DNA of 8,677 nucleotides. Source: an uncultured Lachnospiraceae bacterium. Its GTDB lineage: Bacteria > Bacillota > Clostridia > Lachnospirales > Lachnospiraceae. Shown here in pieces: positions 1 to 6,455 of this stretch. The notes under the pieces were generated by a model. It saw only the letters and a program-made list of their open reading frames with translations. It made no database searches and was not told the origin of the DNA. The stretch's first letter is position 1; every line of letters begins with the position of its first letter. Made by a program: the position numbers and the translations under genes. The DNA lies in NCBI GenBank assembly GCA_910588285.1, contig CAJUQB010000149.1:1-8677 (forward strand), given 5' to 3'.

Positions 1-35
1 GACTGTATCCTGTCCGGAAACGGAAACCGATTCAT
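1..35 (-). CDS. Start of a gene running off the left edge (partial, unidentified)
   Basis: On the minus strand an ATG (positions 35-33) directly abuts the TAA stop codon of the hydantoinase gene, and a GAGGGG ribosome-binding sequence lies about six bases upstream, inside the end of that gene. The frame stays open to the window edge and would encode MNRFPFPDRIQ. The stop-next-to-start arrangement with a good ribosome binding site is typical of translationally coupled genes in one operon, so this is probably the next operon member. Only eleven codons are visible and the product cannot be named. HyuB-type hydantoinase partners, amidohydrolases or racemases are common neighbours of this family, but nothing here discriminates. 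Confidence 0.5.
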   Translation of the reverse strand, partial: MNRFPFPDRIQ

Positions 36-2195
36 TTAACCCCTCGCATTCTCCGCGGTAAGCGTGCAAATCATGATCAGCCTTTCCTCTTTCGGCACAT
101 TTGCCAATTCCACTTCACATAGTGACAGTATCTGCTCTTTACTCTGCATTCCCGCCAGGTCTATGATCCGTTTTCCAAGAACAATATAAATATTGGGAAT
201 CTCTGCTCCTCCGTCGGAATGAACCGTATGCTCGCCAAGCAAGTATTTCACCTTCTGCTTCCACTTTGCCGCCTCACATTCCAGAACTGCCGCATTCTTC
301 CTCTGAAGACGAATAATCCCGTCTCTGTCCACCAAGCGAAGCATGGAAATCTTCTTTTTAAAAAAGAAAAATTGTTTTTCCGTTGTATGGTAGAGAAATA
401 CCACCATACTGCCGTTATCCGCAGCCTTTACCAATTCTGCAGGCGGCGCCCCGAGAGAAGCCGCCGCAATGGAAATCAACTCTTCGTCTGTCTTCTCCGC
501 AGCCGACAGCTCTTTCGCCCGAAGCTCTGTGGTTCCTATAGCGATGGCTCTGACCTTATTCTGCTGGGCATCCACCTCCACTTTGACCTCAACCGAATCC
601 GGATTGGCACCGGCTTTTACCGCTTTCTGAATCGCTTCATATCGAAGGGCCAGAATATCTTTTTCCGTAGGATTTTGAATAGTCCTCTCCACCATATCCC
701 GTACCATAGCAAGCGCAACGCCGATAGGAGAAATCACGGATGCATTTCTGGCAATTTTAAAATTCACCCCAAATTCCTCTGCAATATGGGGTACCACACT
801 GGCTGCGCCGCCTCCTCCTCCTACAAATGTCAGCGTTTTTTTATCCAGGCCATAATCACTGATAAAACTGTTTACAATCTTTCCATTTTTTTTAGCGGCC
901 AGATAAAGTGCCTGCTTTGCCGTTTCCAAAACAGAGAGCCCCATATTTTTTGCAAGAGGTTCCCAGGCTTTTTTCGCTGCCTCCACATTTCCATGTGCAT
1001 AATTATCCTCTTTAACATAACCGGCAATATTGGCCGCTCCGGACATCGTAAGTGCGAACTTTTTCCCATTACTGCATTCGATATAAGCATAAGCCGGATC
1101 ATCCGTTTTTGGATGTATCTCCTTCAAAACAGGGTCGACAATATCCTGAACATCTGTATACACCTCATATGCCAGATTTGCAATATGGGAACTTCTGGGG
1201 CCTACGTCAACCATTTTCCCGTTCGATATCTCGATCATGCTCCCTCCGCCAATCCCCACCGTGCGCACATCTAAAGAATTGACATAGGTTTTATGTCCGC
1301 CAACCTCCGCATATTTGATAACAACATTTCCATCCTTCACGCAGGAGATATCGGTACTCGTTCCGCCGACCTCCATAAAAATGCCGTCAGTCAGCTTTTC
1401 ATACATCAATGCCCCCGCCACGCCGGCTGCAGGTCCGGAAAGAATCGTAAGAATCGGACGGCTCCGCACTTCCTCCACTGTCATAACACCGCCATCACAC
1501 CTCATCACCATCAACGGAGCCTTGATATCTGCGTTTTTAATGGAGCTTTCCGTCATATTCGCCACTTCCAGCATTTTAGGAAGAATGCTTGCATTGATAA
1601 CAGCGGTTCTAGTCCGAACCTTAAGGCCATAAAGCTTGGACACATCATTGCCTGCTGTTGCCGGTATTTGCTCCCGGTTGCAAAGCTCCATCACTTGATT
1701 TTCATTGGCCGGATCATCTACACTAAAGGCCTCCGACACAACCATAGATTCCGCACCTTTTTCCTGAAGCTTCTTAAGTGCTTGTTCGGCGCCTGCCTCC
1801 AATCCATCTGAACTGGCTGTATTGACAAATTCATTCTCTGTATAAAGCTTCTTTCCCGGAGCCAGTTCAATATTTCCAATGTTGGTATCTGATTTGGATT
1901 TCGCCCCCTGAATTCCGCTTCCCAGAGTTACAATTCCAACTTTTGCCACATCACCTTCCAGAAGAGCGTTTGTCGCCTGAGTCGTGCCATGTGCAATAAA
2001 AACCACATCCTCCGGTTTTACATGACACTCTTCCATCGCTTTATGAAGTACCTGGATAATGCCGGCAGCAACTCCCTCTTTTGCTTCATGGGTCGTTGGG
2101 ATCTTCGCACTGCCGACTAGTTCAAATGTCTCATTGTCAATGACAACAGCGTCAGTAAAAGTTCCCCCTACATCAATTCCGATTCTTACCTTCAT
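36..2195 (-). CDS. Hydantoinase/oxoprolinase family protein (HyuA-type ATPase subunit)
   Basis: This 719-residue protein has the ASKHA-type ATP-binding fold of the HyuA family, which includes ATP-dependent N-methylhydantoinases, 5-oxoprolinases and the beta subunits of acetone/acetophenone carboxylases. The phosphate-1 motif GIDVGGTFTD is at residues 6-15, HGTTQATNALLEG at 69-81, SGPAAGVAGA at 253-262, the family signature EVGGTSTD at 275-282 (usually DMGGTSTD, so Asp is replaced by Glu), TVGIGGGS at 312-319 and FVGGGGGA at 457-464. The part after about residue 500 matches no motif I know. There is no signal peptide, so it is cytoplasmic. The start is supported by AAGGAG six bases upstream. 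It lies 97 bases downstream of the transporter gene, which may import its substrate. The family is secure; the substrate (hydantoin, oxoproline, ketone or other) is not. No HyuB subunit is visible in the window. Confidence 0.93.
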   Translation of the reverse strand: MKVRIGIDVGGTFTDAVVIDNETFELVGSAKIPTTHEAKEGVAAGIIQVLHKAMEECHVKPEDVVFIAHGTTQATNALLEGDVAKVGIVTLGSGIQGAKSKSDTNIGNIELAPGKKLYTENEFVNTASSDGLEAGAEQALKKLQEKGAESMVVSEAFSVDDPANENQVMELCNREQIPATAGNDVSKLYGLKVRTRTAVINASILPKMLEVANMTESSIKNADIKAPLMVMRCDGGVMTVEEVRSRPILTILSGPAAGVAGALMYEKLTDGIFMEVGGTSTDISCVKDGNVVIKYAEVGGHKTYVNSLDVRTVGIGGGSMIEISNGKMVDVGPRSSHIANLAYEVYTDVQDIVDPVLKEIHPKTDDPAYAYIECSNGKKFALTMSGAANIAGYVKEDNYAHGNVEAAKKAWEPLAKNMGLSVLETAKQALYLAAKKNGKIVNSFISDYGLDKKTLTFVGGGGGAASVVPHIAEEFGVNFKIARNASVISPIGVALAMVRDMVERTIQNPTEKDILALRYEAIQKAVKAGANPDSVEVKVEVDAQQNKVRAIAIGTTELRAKELSAAEKTDEELISIAAASLGAPPAELVKAADNGSMVVFLYHTTEKQFFFFKKKISMLRLVDRDGIIRLQRKNAAVLECEAAKWKQKVKYLLGEHTVHSDGGAEIPNIYIVLGKRIIDLAGMQSKEQILSLCEVELANVPKEERLIMICTLTAENARG

Positions 2196-2218
2196 ATAAT
2201 TCTCCTTAATCTTTTCCT

Positions 2219-2265
2219 ATCTATTCTATAGATGAAGTAAAGCGGACGCATAAGGCCCGCTTTAC
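2219..2265 (-). promoter_or_regulatory. Intercistronic hairpins between transporter and hydantoinase genes
   Basis: A perfect 9-bp inverted repeat pairs 2237-2245 (GTAAAGCGG) with 2257-2265 (CCGCTTTAC) around an 11-base loop. A smaller 6-bp hairpin (ATCTAT/ATAGAT, 2219-2233) abuts it on the hydantoinase side. In the minus-strand transcript no run of U follows the stem, so it is not a classical intrinsic terminator. It may be an mRNA-stability or partial-attenuation element that sets different amounts of transporter and enzyme. No promoter was found in the 97-base gap, which favours co-transcription. The structure is seen; the role is inferred. Confidence 0.5.
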
Positions 2266-2292
2266 CCAGACTTACCTGGCAAAAAATTGCAA

Positions 2293-3588
2293 TTAAATAT
2301 AAATCAGAACCACAACTATTACAGAAAGTGCTGTTACAATCCAGTTAGGCCAAAATACCTTCATTGCTGCTGTGGTGGGATCATAACCGACAAAGTTTGC
2401 CGCCCATACAACCTGGGTAGAAGTGGGACAGGACTGTGTCGGCCATCTGAATGCCGCATAAAAGGCTGCAGACAGGGCAAGTACGGGAACTGCATTCACT
2501 GCCAGCATACTGACCGCCAATCCGGCACCAAGACCCATGATATTAAAGGGACCACGATATAAACCACCAGGGGACAGCAGACACACAAAAAGAATCAATG
2601 CAACAGCCGAGGTCGGCGTAATCGCTTCCATAAACGGCTGAATCGCTGCCTGTGTTGTCGGCGCTGTCATTGCACTGATCAGCATGCCAATACCGAACAG
2701 GAGAGAAACAGTAGGGGCACCCTCTTTGAATCCCTCATAGCAGCTTTGCACAATCATACTGCAGTATTTGGACCAATTTCCTTTAAAGGTCATAAGCATG
2801 AGCCACAAAATGCCAATCATAAATACGACGATCGCATCCAACTTGAAGATCAGCATCACCAATACCACTACAACAGGAGTCATACATGCCAGAAAACCCC
2901 TGAACCCTTTTACTGTTTCAATTTCTTCATCATCATTATCATTGGAAATCTCCGCTGAAAAAGCATATTTCTTTCCCTTTTTTCTGAATCCCCACCAGAG
3001 GATCCCGACACAGAATACACAGCTGAAAGCAGTCAGGATACCTGCTGTCAAATACAGGTCACTCTGGGCCACACCCGTAATATTTGTCAAAGCGGCAATA
3101 TTGGCCGGATTGATCACATATCCGGCTGTCATGGCGGCCAGAAAAGCATTGCAGGCAGTGAGAGGAGGAACTCCTACTGAAAGCATAATAGGAAGAACAA
3201 TTGCACCCACCATGGCTACGGCACCTGTTCCATACAGAACTGTGAACAGGAAAACACTGGCCGCACATAGCAAAAGCGAAACAATAAAGGGTTTGTCTCC
3301 ACCAAACTCTGCTGCTTTTTTAATGATCGTAGCTGAAACACCTGTCCGGTAAAGAATCCTTGAAAGCCAACAGCTAAACAAAATTGCCACATACGTACCA
3401 GACAGCTTTAGGGCTCCCTGAGGAATCACATTGGTTAAAATACCTTCCTCTCCCTTTAGCGGAAGTCCTGCCGCAAACCCGATCAGAATCGCCATCAACG
3501 GAAGTGCGAGTACCGTAGGCAGCTTCTTTGCAATCATTAAAGCCGCAATCACAATGAAAATCAAAACAACAACTATACCTGTTACCAT
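2293..3588 (-). CDS. Multi-pass secondary transporter of the ion-transporter superfamily (GntP/CitMHS-like)
   Basis: This 431-residue, very hydrophobic protein probably imports a small organic anion or related substrate by ion symport. About twelve membrane segments can be drawn, for example near residues 3-21, 25-45, 64-80, 101-121, 122-140, 177-200, 233-249, 251-268, 292-310, 327-345, 352-378 and 412-430. A charged loop (about 201-230, with an acidic DNDDEEIE run) divides it into two halves. Small-residue stretches such as LYGTGAVAMVG (118-128), YVINPANIAALTNITG (157-172) and LSPGGLYRGPFNIMG (338-352) resemble the re-entrant substrate and cation sites of the GntP, CitMHS and DcuC groups. 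The start is supported by GGGAGGG six bases upstream. It is the first gene after a strong promoter and divergent from the ROK regulator. The transporter class is confident; the exact family and substrate are not. Confidence 0.8.
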   Translation of the reverse strand: MVTGIVVVLIFIVIAALMIAKKLPTVLALPLMAILIGFAAGLPLKGEEGILTNVIPQGALKLSGTYVAILFSCWLSRILYRTGVSATIIKKAAEFGGDKPFIVSLLLCAASVFLFTVLYGTGAVAMVGAIVLPIMLSVGVPPLTACNAFLAAMTAGYVINPANIAALTNITGVAQSDLYLTAGILTAFSCVFCVGILWWGFRKKGKKYAFSAEISNDNDDEEIETVKGFRGFLACMTPVVVVLVMLIFKLDAIVVFMIGILWLMLMTFKGNWSKYCSMIVQSCYEGFKEGAPTVSLLFGIGMLISAMTAPTTQAAIQPFMEAITPTSAVALILFVCLLSPGGLYRGPFNIMGLGAGLAVSMLAVNAVPVLALSAAFYAAFRWPTQSCPTSTQVVWAANFVGYDPTTAAMKVFWPNWIVTALSVIVVVLIYI

Positions 3589-3611
3589 TTTTTACCCTCC
3601 CTATAGTATTT

Positions 3612-3655
3612 CTTGTTTTATATTTCTGTTTTTTAAATCGACTTTATAAAACAAG
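3612..3655. promoter_or_regulatory. 11-bp inverted repeat, candidate ROK operator or leader hairpin
   Basis: CTTGTTTTATA at 3612-3622 is repeated in perfect inverse form as TATAAAACAAG at 3645-3655, with 22 bases between the arms. The arm centres are about 33 bp apart, or three helical turns, so a dimer or tetramer could bind both on one DNA face. The element begins just downstream of the predicted transcription start of the transporter operon, a position where a bound repressor would block transcription. ROK repressors are known to bind AT-rich palindromes. The nonamer TGTTTTATA inside each arm recurs after the dehydrogenase promoter at 5153-5161. Alternatively the arms form a hairpin in the transporter leader mRNA. 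The repeat is certain; the function is inferred. Confidence 0.55.
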
Positions 3656-3664
3656 TTTAAATAA

Positions 3665-3693
3665 ACTATAAACGCCTTTTTAAAATTTGTCAA
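3665..3693 (-). promoter_or_regulatory. Strong sigma-A-type promoter for transporter-hydantoinase operon
   Basis: On the minus strand a perfect -35 box TTGACA (3693-3688) is separated by exactly 17 bases from the -10 box TATAGT (3670-3665, five of six matches to consensus). Transcription would start near 3658 and give a leader of about 70 bases before the transporter ATG. This is the best promoter in the window. The inverted repeat at 3612-3655 lies at its start site. Confidence 0.75.
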
Positions 3694-3768
3694 TAGTCTT
3701 TTAGATATTTTTTATAAATTTTCCATTCTAAGTGCAGATGTTTTATGCTTTATTACTTAATTCTTGGG

Positions 3769-3797
3769 TTGTCTCCTATTATCTCTACCGGTATTGT
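3769..3797 (+). promoter_or_regulatory. Possible promoter of the ROK regulator gene
   Basis: TTGTCT (3769-3774, four of six matches to -35 consensus) and TATTGT (3792-3797, four of six to -10) are 17 bases apart on the plus strand. This would give a leader of roughly 100 bases. The DNA is AT-rich, so weak matches are expected by chance. The promoters of the transporter and regulator would be back to back within the 319-base divergent region 3589-3907. A variant of the candidate operator word, TGTTTTATG, sits just upstream at 3739-3747. Confidence 0.3.
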
Positions 3798-3893
3798 TCC
3801 CGAATTTTATAAAAAAAAATATTTCACCTTGCAGAATATCCAAGGTTATGTTATTTTTAAACTATATTAATAAAAGGGCTTTTAAAAAAGTAC

Positions 3894-3900
3894 AGAGGAG
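3894..3900 (+). promoter_or_regulatory. Ribosome binding site that fixes the ROK regulator start
   Basis: AGAGGAG lies seven bases before the ATG at 3908. The open frame extends upstream to an ATG at 3764 and another at 3848, but neither has a comparable site. The added 48 residues would be unlike a ROK regulator N-terminus, so 3908 is preferred. Confidence 0.8.
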
Positions 3901-3907
3901 ATTTTCA

Positions 3908-5035
3908 ATGGCTGGAAAAAAAACATTAAATGTAGAAATCAAGCGAATTAACCGATCCAGCATCTACCATCATTTTTTTCAAAACAGAGCATTAACCAAG
4001 CAAAATCTCGTTTCTGATCTTCAGTTATGCCTTCCCACTGTCACAAAAAATATCGACGATCTCGTTGCGGATGGACTCATCAAAAAATCTGGTTCTCAGG
4101 GGCATACCGGCGGCAGAAGAGCCATCACTTATTCCATAATTGAAGATGCAAAAATCGCCCTTGGAATTGATGTGACAGGCAATCATGTAACCATTGTTGC
4201 CGTCAATCTACTCGGTGACATTATCGCTTCTACCAGACATAGAATGAAATTTGAAGCTACAGATTCCTATTATCAATATGTCGCTAATACTCTGGACACT
4301 CTGATTCAAAATTCCAATCTGAACAGGGAACATATCCTTGGAGTAGGAATCGGCCTTCCAGCTCTGGTGGACATTGACCGAAAAAGTGTTTTCTTCAGTA
4401 AGATCATAAATTTAAGCGGAACCACCCTGGAGGATTTTTCCAAATATATTCCATATGACATCCGGCTTTTTAATGATGCAAATGCTGCTGCATTTACAGA
4501 AACATGGTTGAATCATAACATGAAAAATGCCTTTTATCTGATGCTCAGCAATAATATCGGCGGTTCCATGATTATCAACAGTGCTGTTTACAGTGGGGAT
4601 ACCCAAAAAAGCGGGGAAGTCGGACATATTACCTTAGTTCCCAACGGAAAACGCTGCTACTGTGGGCAATATGGCTGTGTGGACACTTATCTTGCCGCTA
4701 CCAACCTGTCCGATCTGACCGATGAAAATTTATCCGCCTTTTTTAAAGGCCTGAAATCCGGGAATAAAGAGCTTAAAAAATCCTGGGATATTTATCTGGA
4801 TCATTTGGCGTCAACCGTCAATATCGTTCACGTGCTCCTTGACTGCAAAATTATTCTGGGTGGTTATGTAGGTGAATATCTAGATCCTTATCTCAGCGAC
4901 CTAAAGGAGCGGGCCGCCCGCCTTAATACCTTTTCCAACGACGCAGATTACCTGAAGACCTGCTCTTACAAAAAAGAATCCATCGCAGCGGGAGCCGCCT
5001 TAAACTTTATTGTATCCTTTATCGAATCTATCTAA
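3908..5035 (+). CDS. ROK-family (NagC/XylR-type) transcriptional regulator
   Basis: This 375-residue protein should be a DNA-binding repressor or activator that senses a sugar or polyol. Residues about 15-60 form a winged helix-turn-helix (LTKQNLVSDLQLCLPTVTKN region, then LVADGLI), followed by GGRRAITYSI and a ROK kinase-like fold. The fold retains FNDANAAAF (188-196, containing the family's Asn-Asp pair), GEVGH (236-240) and the zinc-site cluster with Cys at 250, 252 and 257 after His 240. Asp 259 replaces the usual Glu. The first phosphate loop is degraded (GIDVTGNHV instead of DxGGT-like), and the glycine-rich stretch usually reading GTGIGGG is LSNNIGGS, so it is probably not a kinase. 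The length is normal for ROK regulators. It is divergent from the transporter operon and upstream of the dehydrogenase, its two likely targets. The inducer is unknown. Confidence 0.92.
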   Translation: MAGKKTLNVEIKRINRSSIYHHFFQNRALTKQNLVSDLQLCLPTVTKNIDDLVADGLIKKSGSQGHTGGRRAITYSIIEDAKIALGIDVTGNHVTIVAVNLLGDIIASTRHRMKFEATDSYYQYVANTLDTLIQNSNLNREHILGVGIGLPALVDIDRKSVFFSKIINLSGTTLEDFSKYIPYDIRLFNDANAAAFTETWLNHNMKNAFYLMLSNNIGGSMIINSAVYSGDTQKSGEVGHITLVPNGKRCYCGQYGCVDTYLAATNLSDLTDENLSAFFKGLKSGNKELKKSWDIYLDHLASTVNIVHVLLDCKIILGGYVGEYLDPYLSDLKERAARLNTFSNDADYLKTCSYKKESIAAGAALNFIVSFIESI

Positions 5036-5036
5036 G

Positions 5037-5085
5037 TAAGTGTAAGAGGAACATTCCGAAGAATGTTCCTCTTACACTTATTTCT
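5037..5085 (+). terminator. Rho-independent terminator after the ROK gene, 20-bp perfect stem
   Basis: Positions 5037-5056 pair perfectly with 5061-5080 around a CGAA tetraloop, giving a 20-bp stem that starts one base after the stop codon. The sequence ATTTCT follows. The U tract is short, but the stem is exceptionally long and stable. It should separate the ROK transcript from the dehydrogenase gene, which has its own promoter. Because the stem is symmetric it could also act in the other direction. Confidence 0.85.
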
Positions 5086-5122
5086 ACAATTCTAAATTTT
5101 CATAAAATTTTTGATATTTCCA

Positions 5123-5151
5123 TTGCTATTATTTAACCCCGATGATATAAT
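5123..5151 (+). promoter_or_regulatory. Sigma-A-type promoter for the dehydrogenase gene
   Basis: TTGCTA (5123-5128, four of six matches to the -35 consensus) is followed after exactly 17 bases by a perfect TATAAT (5146-5151). Transcription would start near 5158 and leave a leader of about 38 bases. The candidate operator word TGTTTTATA overlaps the expected start site. Confidence 0.7.
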
Positions 5152-5152
5152 C

Positions 5153-5161
5153 TGTTTTATA
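5153..5161 (+). promoter_or_regulatory. TGTTTTATA, candidate ROK operator half-site
   Basis: This nonamer is identical to the core of both arms of the inverted repeat in the transporter leader (3614-3622 and, inverted, 3645-3653). It occupies the same place relative to a promoter, just after the -10 box. No perfect inverted partner is visible here. The region is AT-rich, so chance cannot be excluded. Confidence 0.35.
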
Positions 5162-5195
5162 AATTGATTTTAATTAATGAGGGGGGGTATCTATT

Positions 5196-6269
5196 ATGAA
5201 TATTTTACCAGAAACTATGAAAGCCCTTGTCGCTTACGACAAAGGCGACTACCGATTCGAAAGCAATTATCCTGTTCCCGAGTGCGGGGATGATGACATC
5301 ATCATCAAAACAGAAGGCTGTGGAATCTGTGCCGGCGATCTAAAATGCTATGAGGGTAATTCCACATGGGGAGACGACACCCATGAAAAATGGGTACGCC
5401 CGCCTTTTATTCCCGGCCATGAGTTTTTAGGTCATGTGGTAAAAACCGGGAAAAATGTCACATCCTATCATGTGGGAGAGCGCCTCATCGCCGATCAGAT
5501 CGTTCCTTGCGGAAAATGCAGGTTTTGCAAAACCGGGCGTTATTGGATGTGCCAACCTCATGCCACCTTTGGTTTTCAGAAAGAAAACAACGGAGGAATG
5601 GCAGAATATGTGCGATATCCCAAAAACGCCGTGCTTCACACAGTTCCTGAAGAGATGCCGCTGGAAAAGGCACTACTGATTGAGCCCTACAGCTGTTCCA
5701 AACACGCAGTTGACCGTGCTTCCATCACAGTCGAAGATACTGTGGTCATTTCCGGAGCAGGAACTTTAGGATTAGGAATGATCACCTACGTTAAAAAAAT
5801 AAATCCAGCCAAATTAATTGTCCTGGATATGAAGGATGAGAGATTGGAAAAAGCCAGGGAATTTGGCGCAGACGTTGTATTGAATCCTTCCAAAATCAAT
5901 GCCCTCAAAGAAATTCTGGATATGACTGATGGATACGGCTGTGATATCTACATTGAAGCAACCGGCCATCCCTCCAGTGTCGTTCAGGGCCTGCAGATGG
6001 TCCGAAAATTGGGGACTTTCATAGAATTCGGTGTTTTTGCTGCCGCCACTACCGTAGACTGGACTCTGATCGGCGACAACAAGGAGCTGAATGTTCTCGG
6101 TTCTCATTTAAGCCCCTACTGCTACCCTTATGTAATTGATAATATTCAAAACGGCAGCCTAAAAACAGAAGGTGTCGTGAGCCGTTACTTTAAGCTTGAA
6201 GACTGGAAAGAGGCTTTTGAATATGCAACCGGAAAATACGGTGATTTCAAGATTGCCTTTAAGTTCTGA
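5196..6269 (+). CDS. Zinc-dependent medium-chain alcohol/polyol dehydrogenase (erythritol/L-threitol dehydrogenase-like)
   Basis: This 357-residue enzyme should oxidise a secondary hydroxyl of a polyol or sugar alcohol to a ketone with NAD+. Catalytic-zinc residues are visible: Cys45 in GCGICAGD, and His75-Glu76 in IPGHEF. The structural-zinc cysteines are 105, 108, 111 and 119 (CGKCRFC...C). EPYSCSKHAVDRA at 163-175 is typical of the sorbitol/threonine dehydrogenase branch. The Rossmann motif GAGTLG is at 187-192, and Asp211 at the end of the second strand indicates NAD rather than NADP. The WGDD...VRPPFIPGHEF stretch resembles erythritol/L-threitol dehydrogenases, which is recognition from memory and not an alignment. 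GAGGGGGGG lies eight bases before the ATG. The gene has its own promoter and probably shares the ROK regulator with the transporter operon. Family certain; substrate tentative. Confidence 0.93.
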   Translation: MNILPETMKALVAYDKGDYRFESNYPVPECGDDDIIIKTEGCGICAGDLKCYEGNSTWGDDTHEKWVRPPFIPGHEFLGHVVKTGKNVTSYHVGERLIADQIVPCGKCRFCKTGRYWMCQPHATFGFQKENNGGMAEYVRYPKNAVLHTVPEEMPLEKALLIEPYSCSKHAVDRASITVEDTVVISGAGTLGLGMITYVKKINPAKLIVLDMKDERLEKAREFGADVVLNPSKINALKEILDMTDGYGCDIYIEATGHPSSVVQGLQMVRKLGTFIEFGVFAAATTVDWTLIGDNKELNVLGSHLSPYCYPYVIDNIQNGSLKTEGVVSRYFKLEDWKEAFEYATGKYGDFKIAFKF

Positions 6270-6455
6270 AACTGAGCAGAAAAAGACCAATTAGGCTGTA
6301 AACTAAAGGGGGCTGCTCGAAAACAAGAAAACAACCACCGTACAGGATGTTTATTTCCCATACGGTGGTGTCCATACGGACGCTTTAGACATCAAAAATT
6401 CCGTTGCCGGAATCTCCCATCCCGCAATCACTGACGAAGAAACCTTTATTTTCTA
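6270..6455. other. Convergent intergenic region, possible insertion-sequence end relic
   Basis: This gap separates the plus-strand dehydrogenase from the minus-strand nitroreductase. It holds GGGGGCTGCTCGAAAAC (6308-6324), which resembles terminal inverted repeats of IS1182-like elements, followed directly by a terminator hairpin as often seen at the transposase 3' end. The minus frame ending at a TAA near 6390 reads a short protein-like tail (KGFFVSDCGMGDSGNGIFDV). That frame is open back into the nitroreductase gene. I cannot identify it as a transposase. No second end or target duplication is visible. GAGCAG at 6274-6279 is inversely matched by CTGCTC at 6313-6318. No convincing terminator for the dehydrogenase was found. 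Confidence 0.25.
6320..6369 (-). terminator. Rho-independent terminator of the nitroreductase unit
   Basis: ACCACCGTA (6334-6342) and TACGGTGGT (6361-6369) form a perfect 9-bp stem with an 18-base loop. Reading the minus strand, the stem is followed by a T-rich stretch, TGTTTTCTTGTTTT (6333-6320). On the plus strand no T run follows, so it works in the minus direction. It lies about 87 bases beyond the nitroreductase stop codon. Confidence 0.65.

Noticed and set aside
219..1274. Long plus-strand open frame of 351 codons opposite the hydantoinase gene
   Set aside because: It is antisense to a gene with clear family motifs, has a low-complexity basic and Cys/His/Phe-rich composition, and no recognisable domain.
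1293..1811. Plus-strand open frame of 172 codons
   Set aside because: Also antisense to the hydantoinase gene; no domain pattern.
2768..3352. Plus-strand open frame of 194 codons opposite the transporter
   Set aside because: Its repeats of Ile, Thr and Ser mirror the membrane-segment codons of the opposite strand; no ribosome binding site or family motif.
3764..3907. 48-residue N-terminal extension of the ROK regulator
   Set aside because: The ATG at 3908 has a strong ribosome binding site and gives a normal family N-terminus; the extension has neither and overlaps the proposed promoter.
3589..3907. Riboswitch or tRNA-like structure in the divergent region
   Set aside because: Apart from the promoters and the 11-bp inverted repeat, no conserved riboswitch core, T-box or tRNA feature could be recognised.
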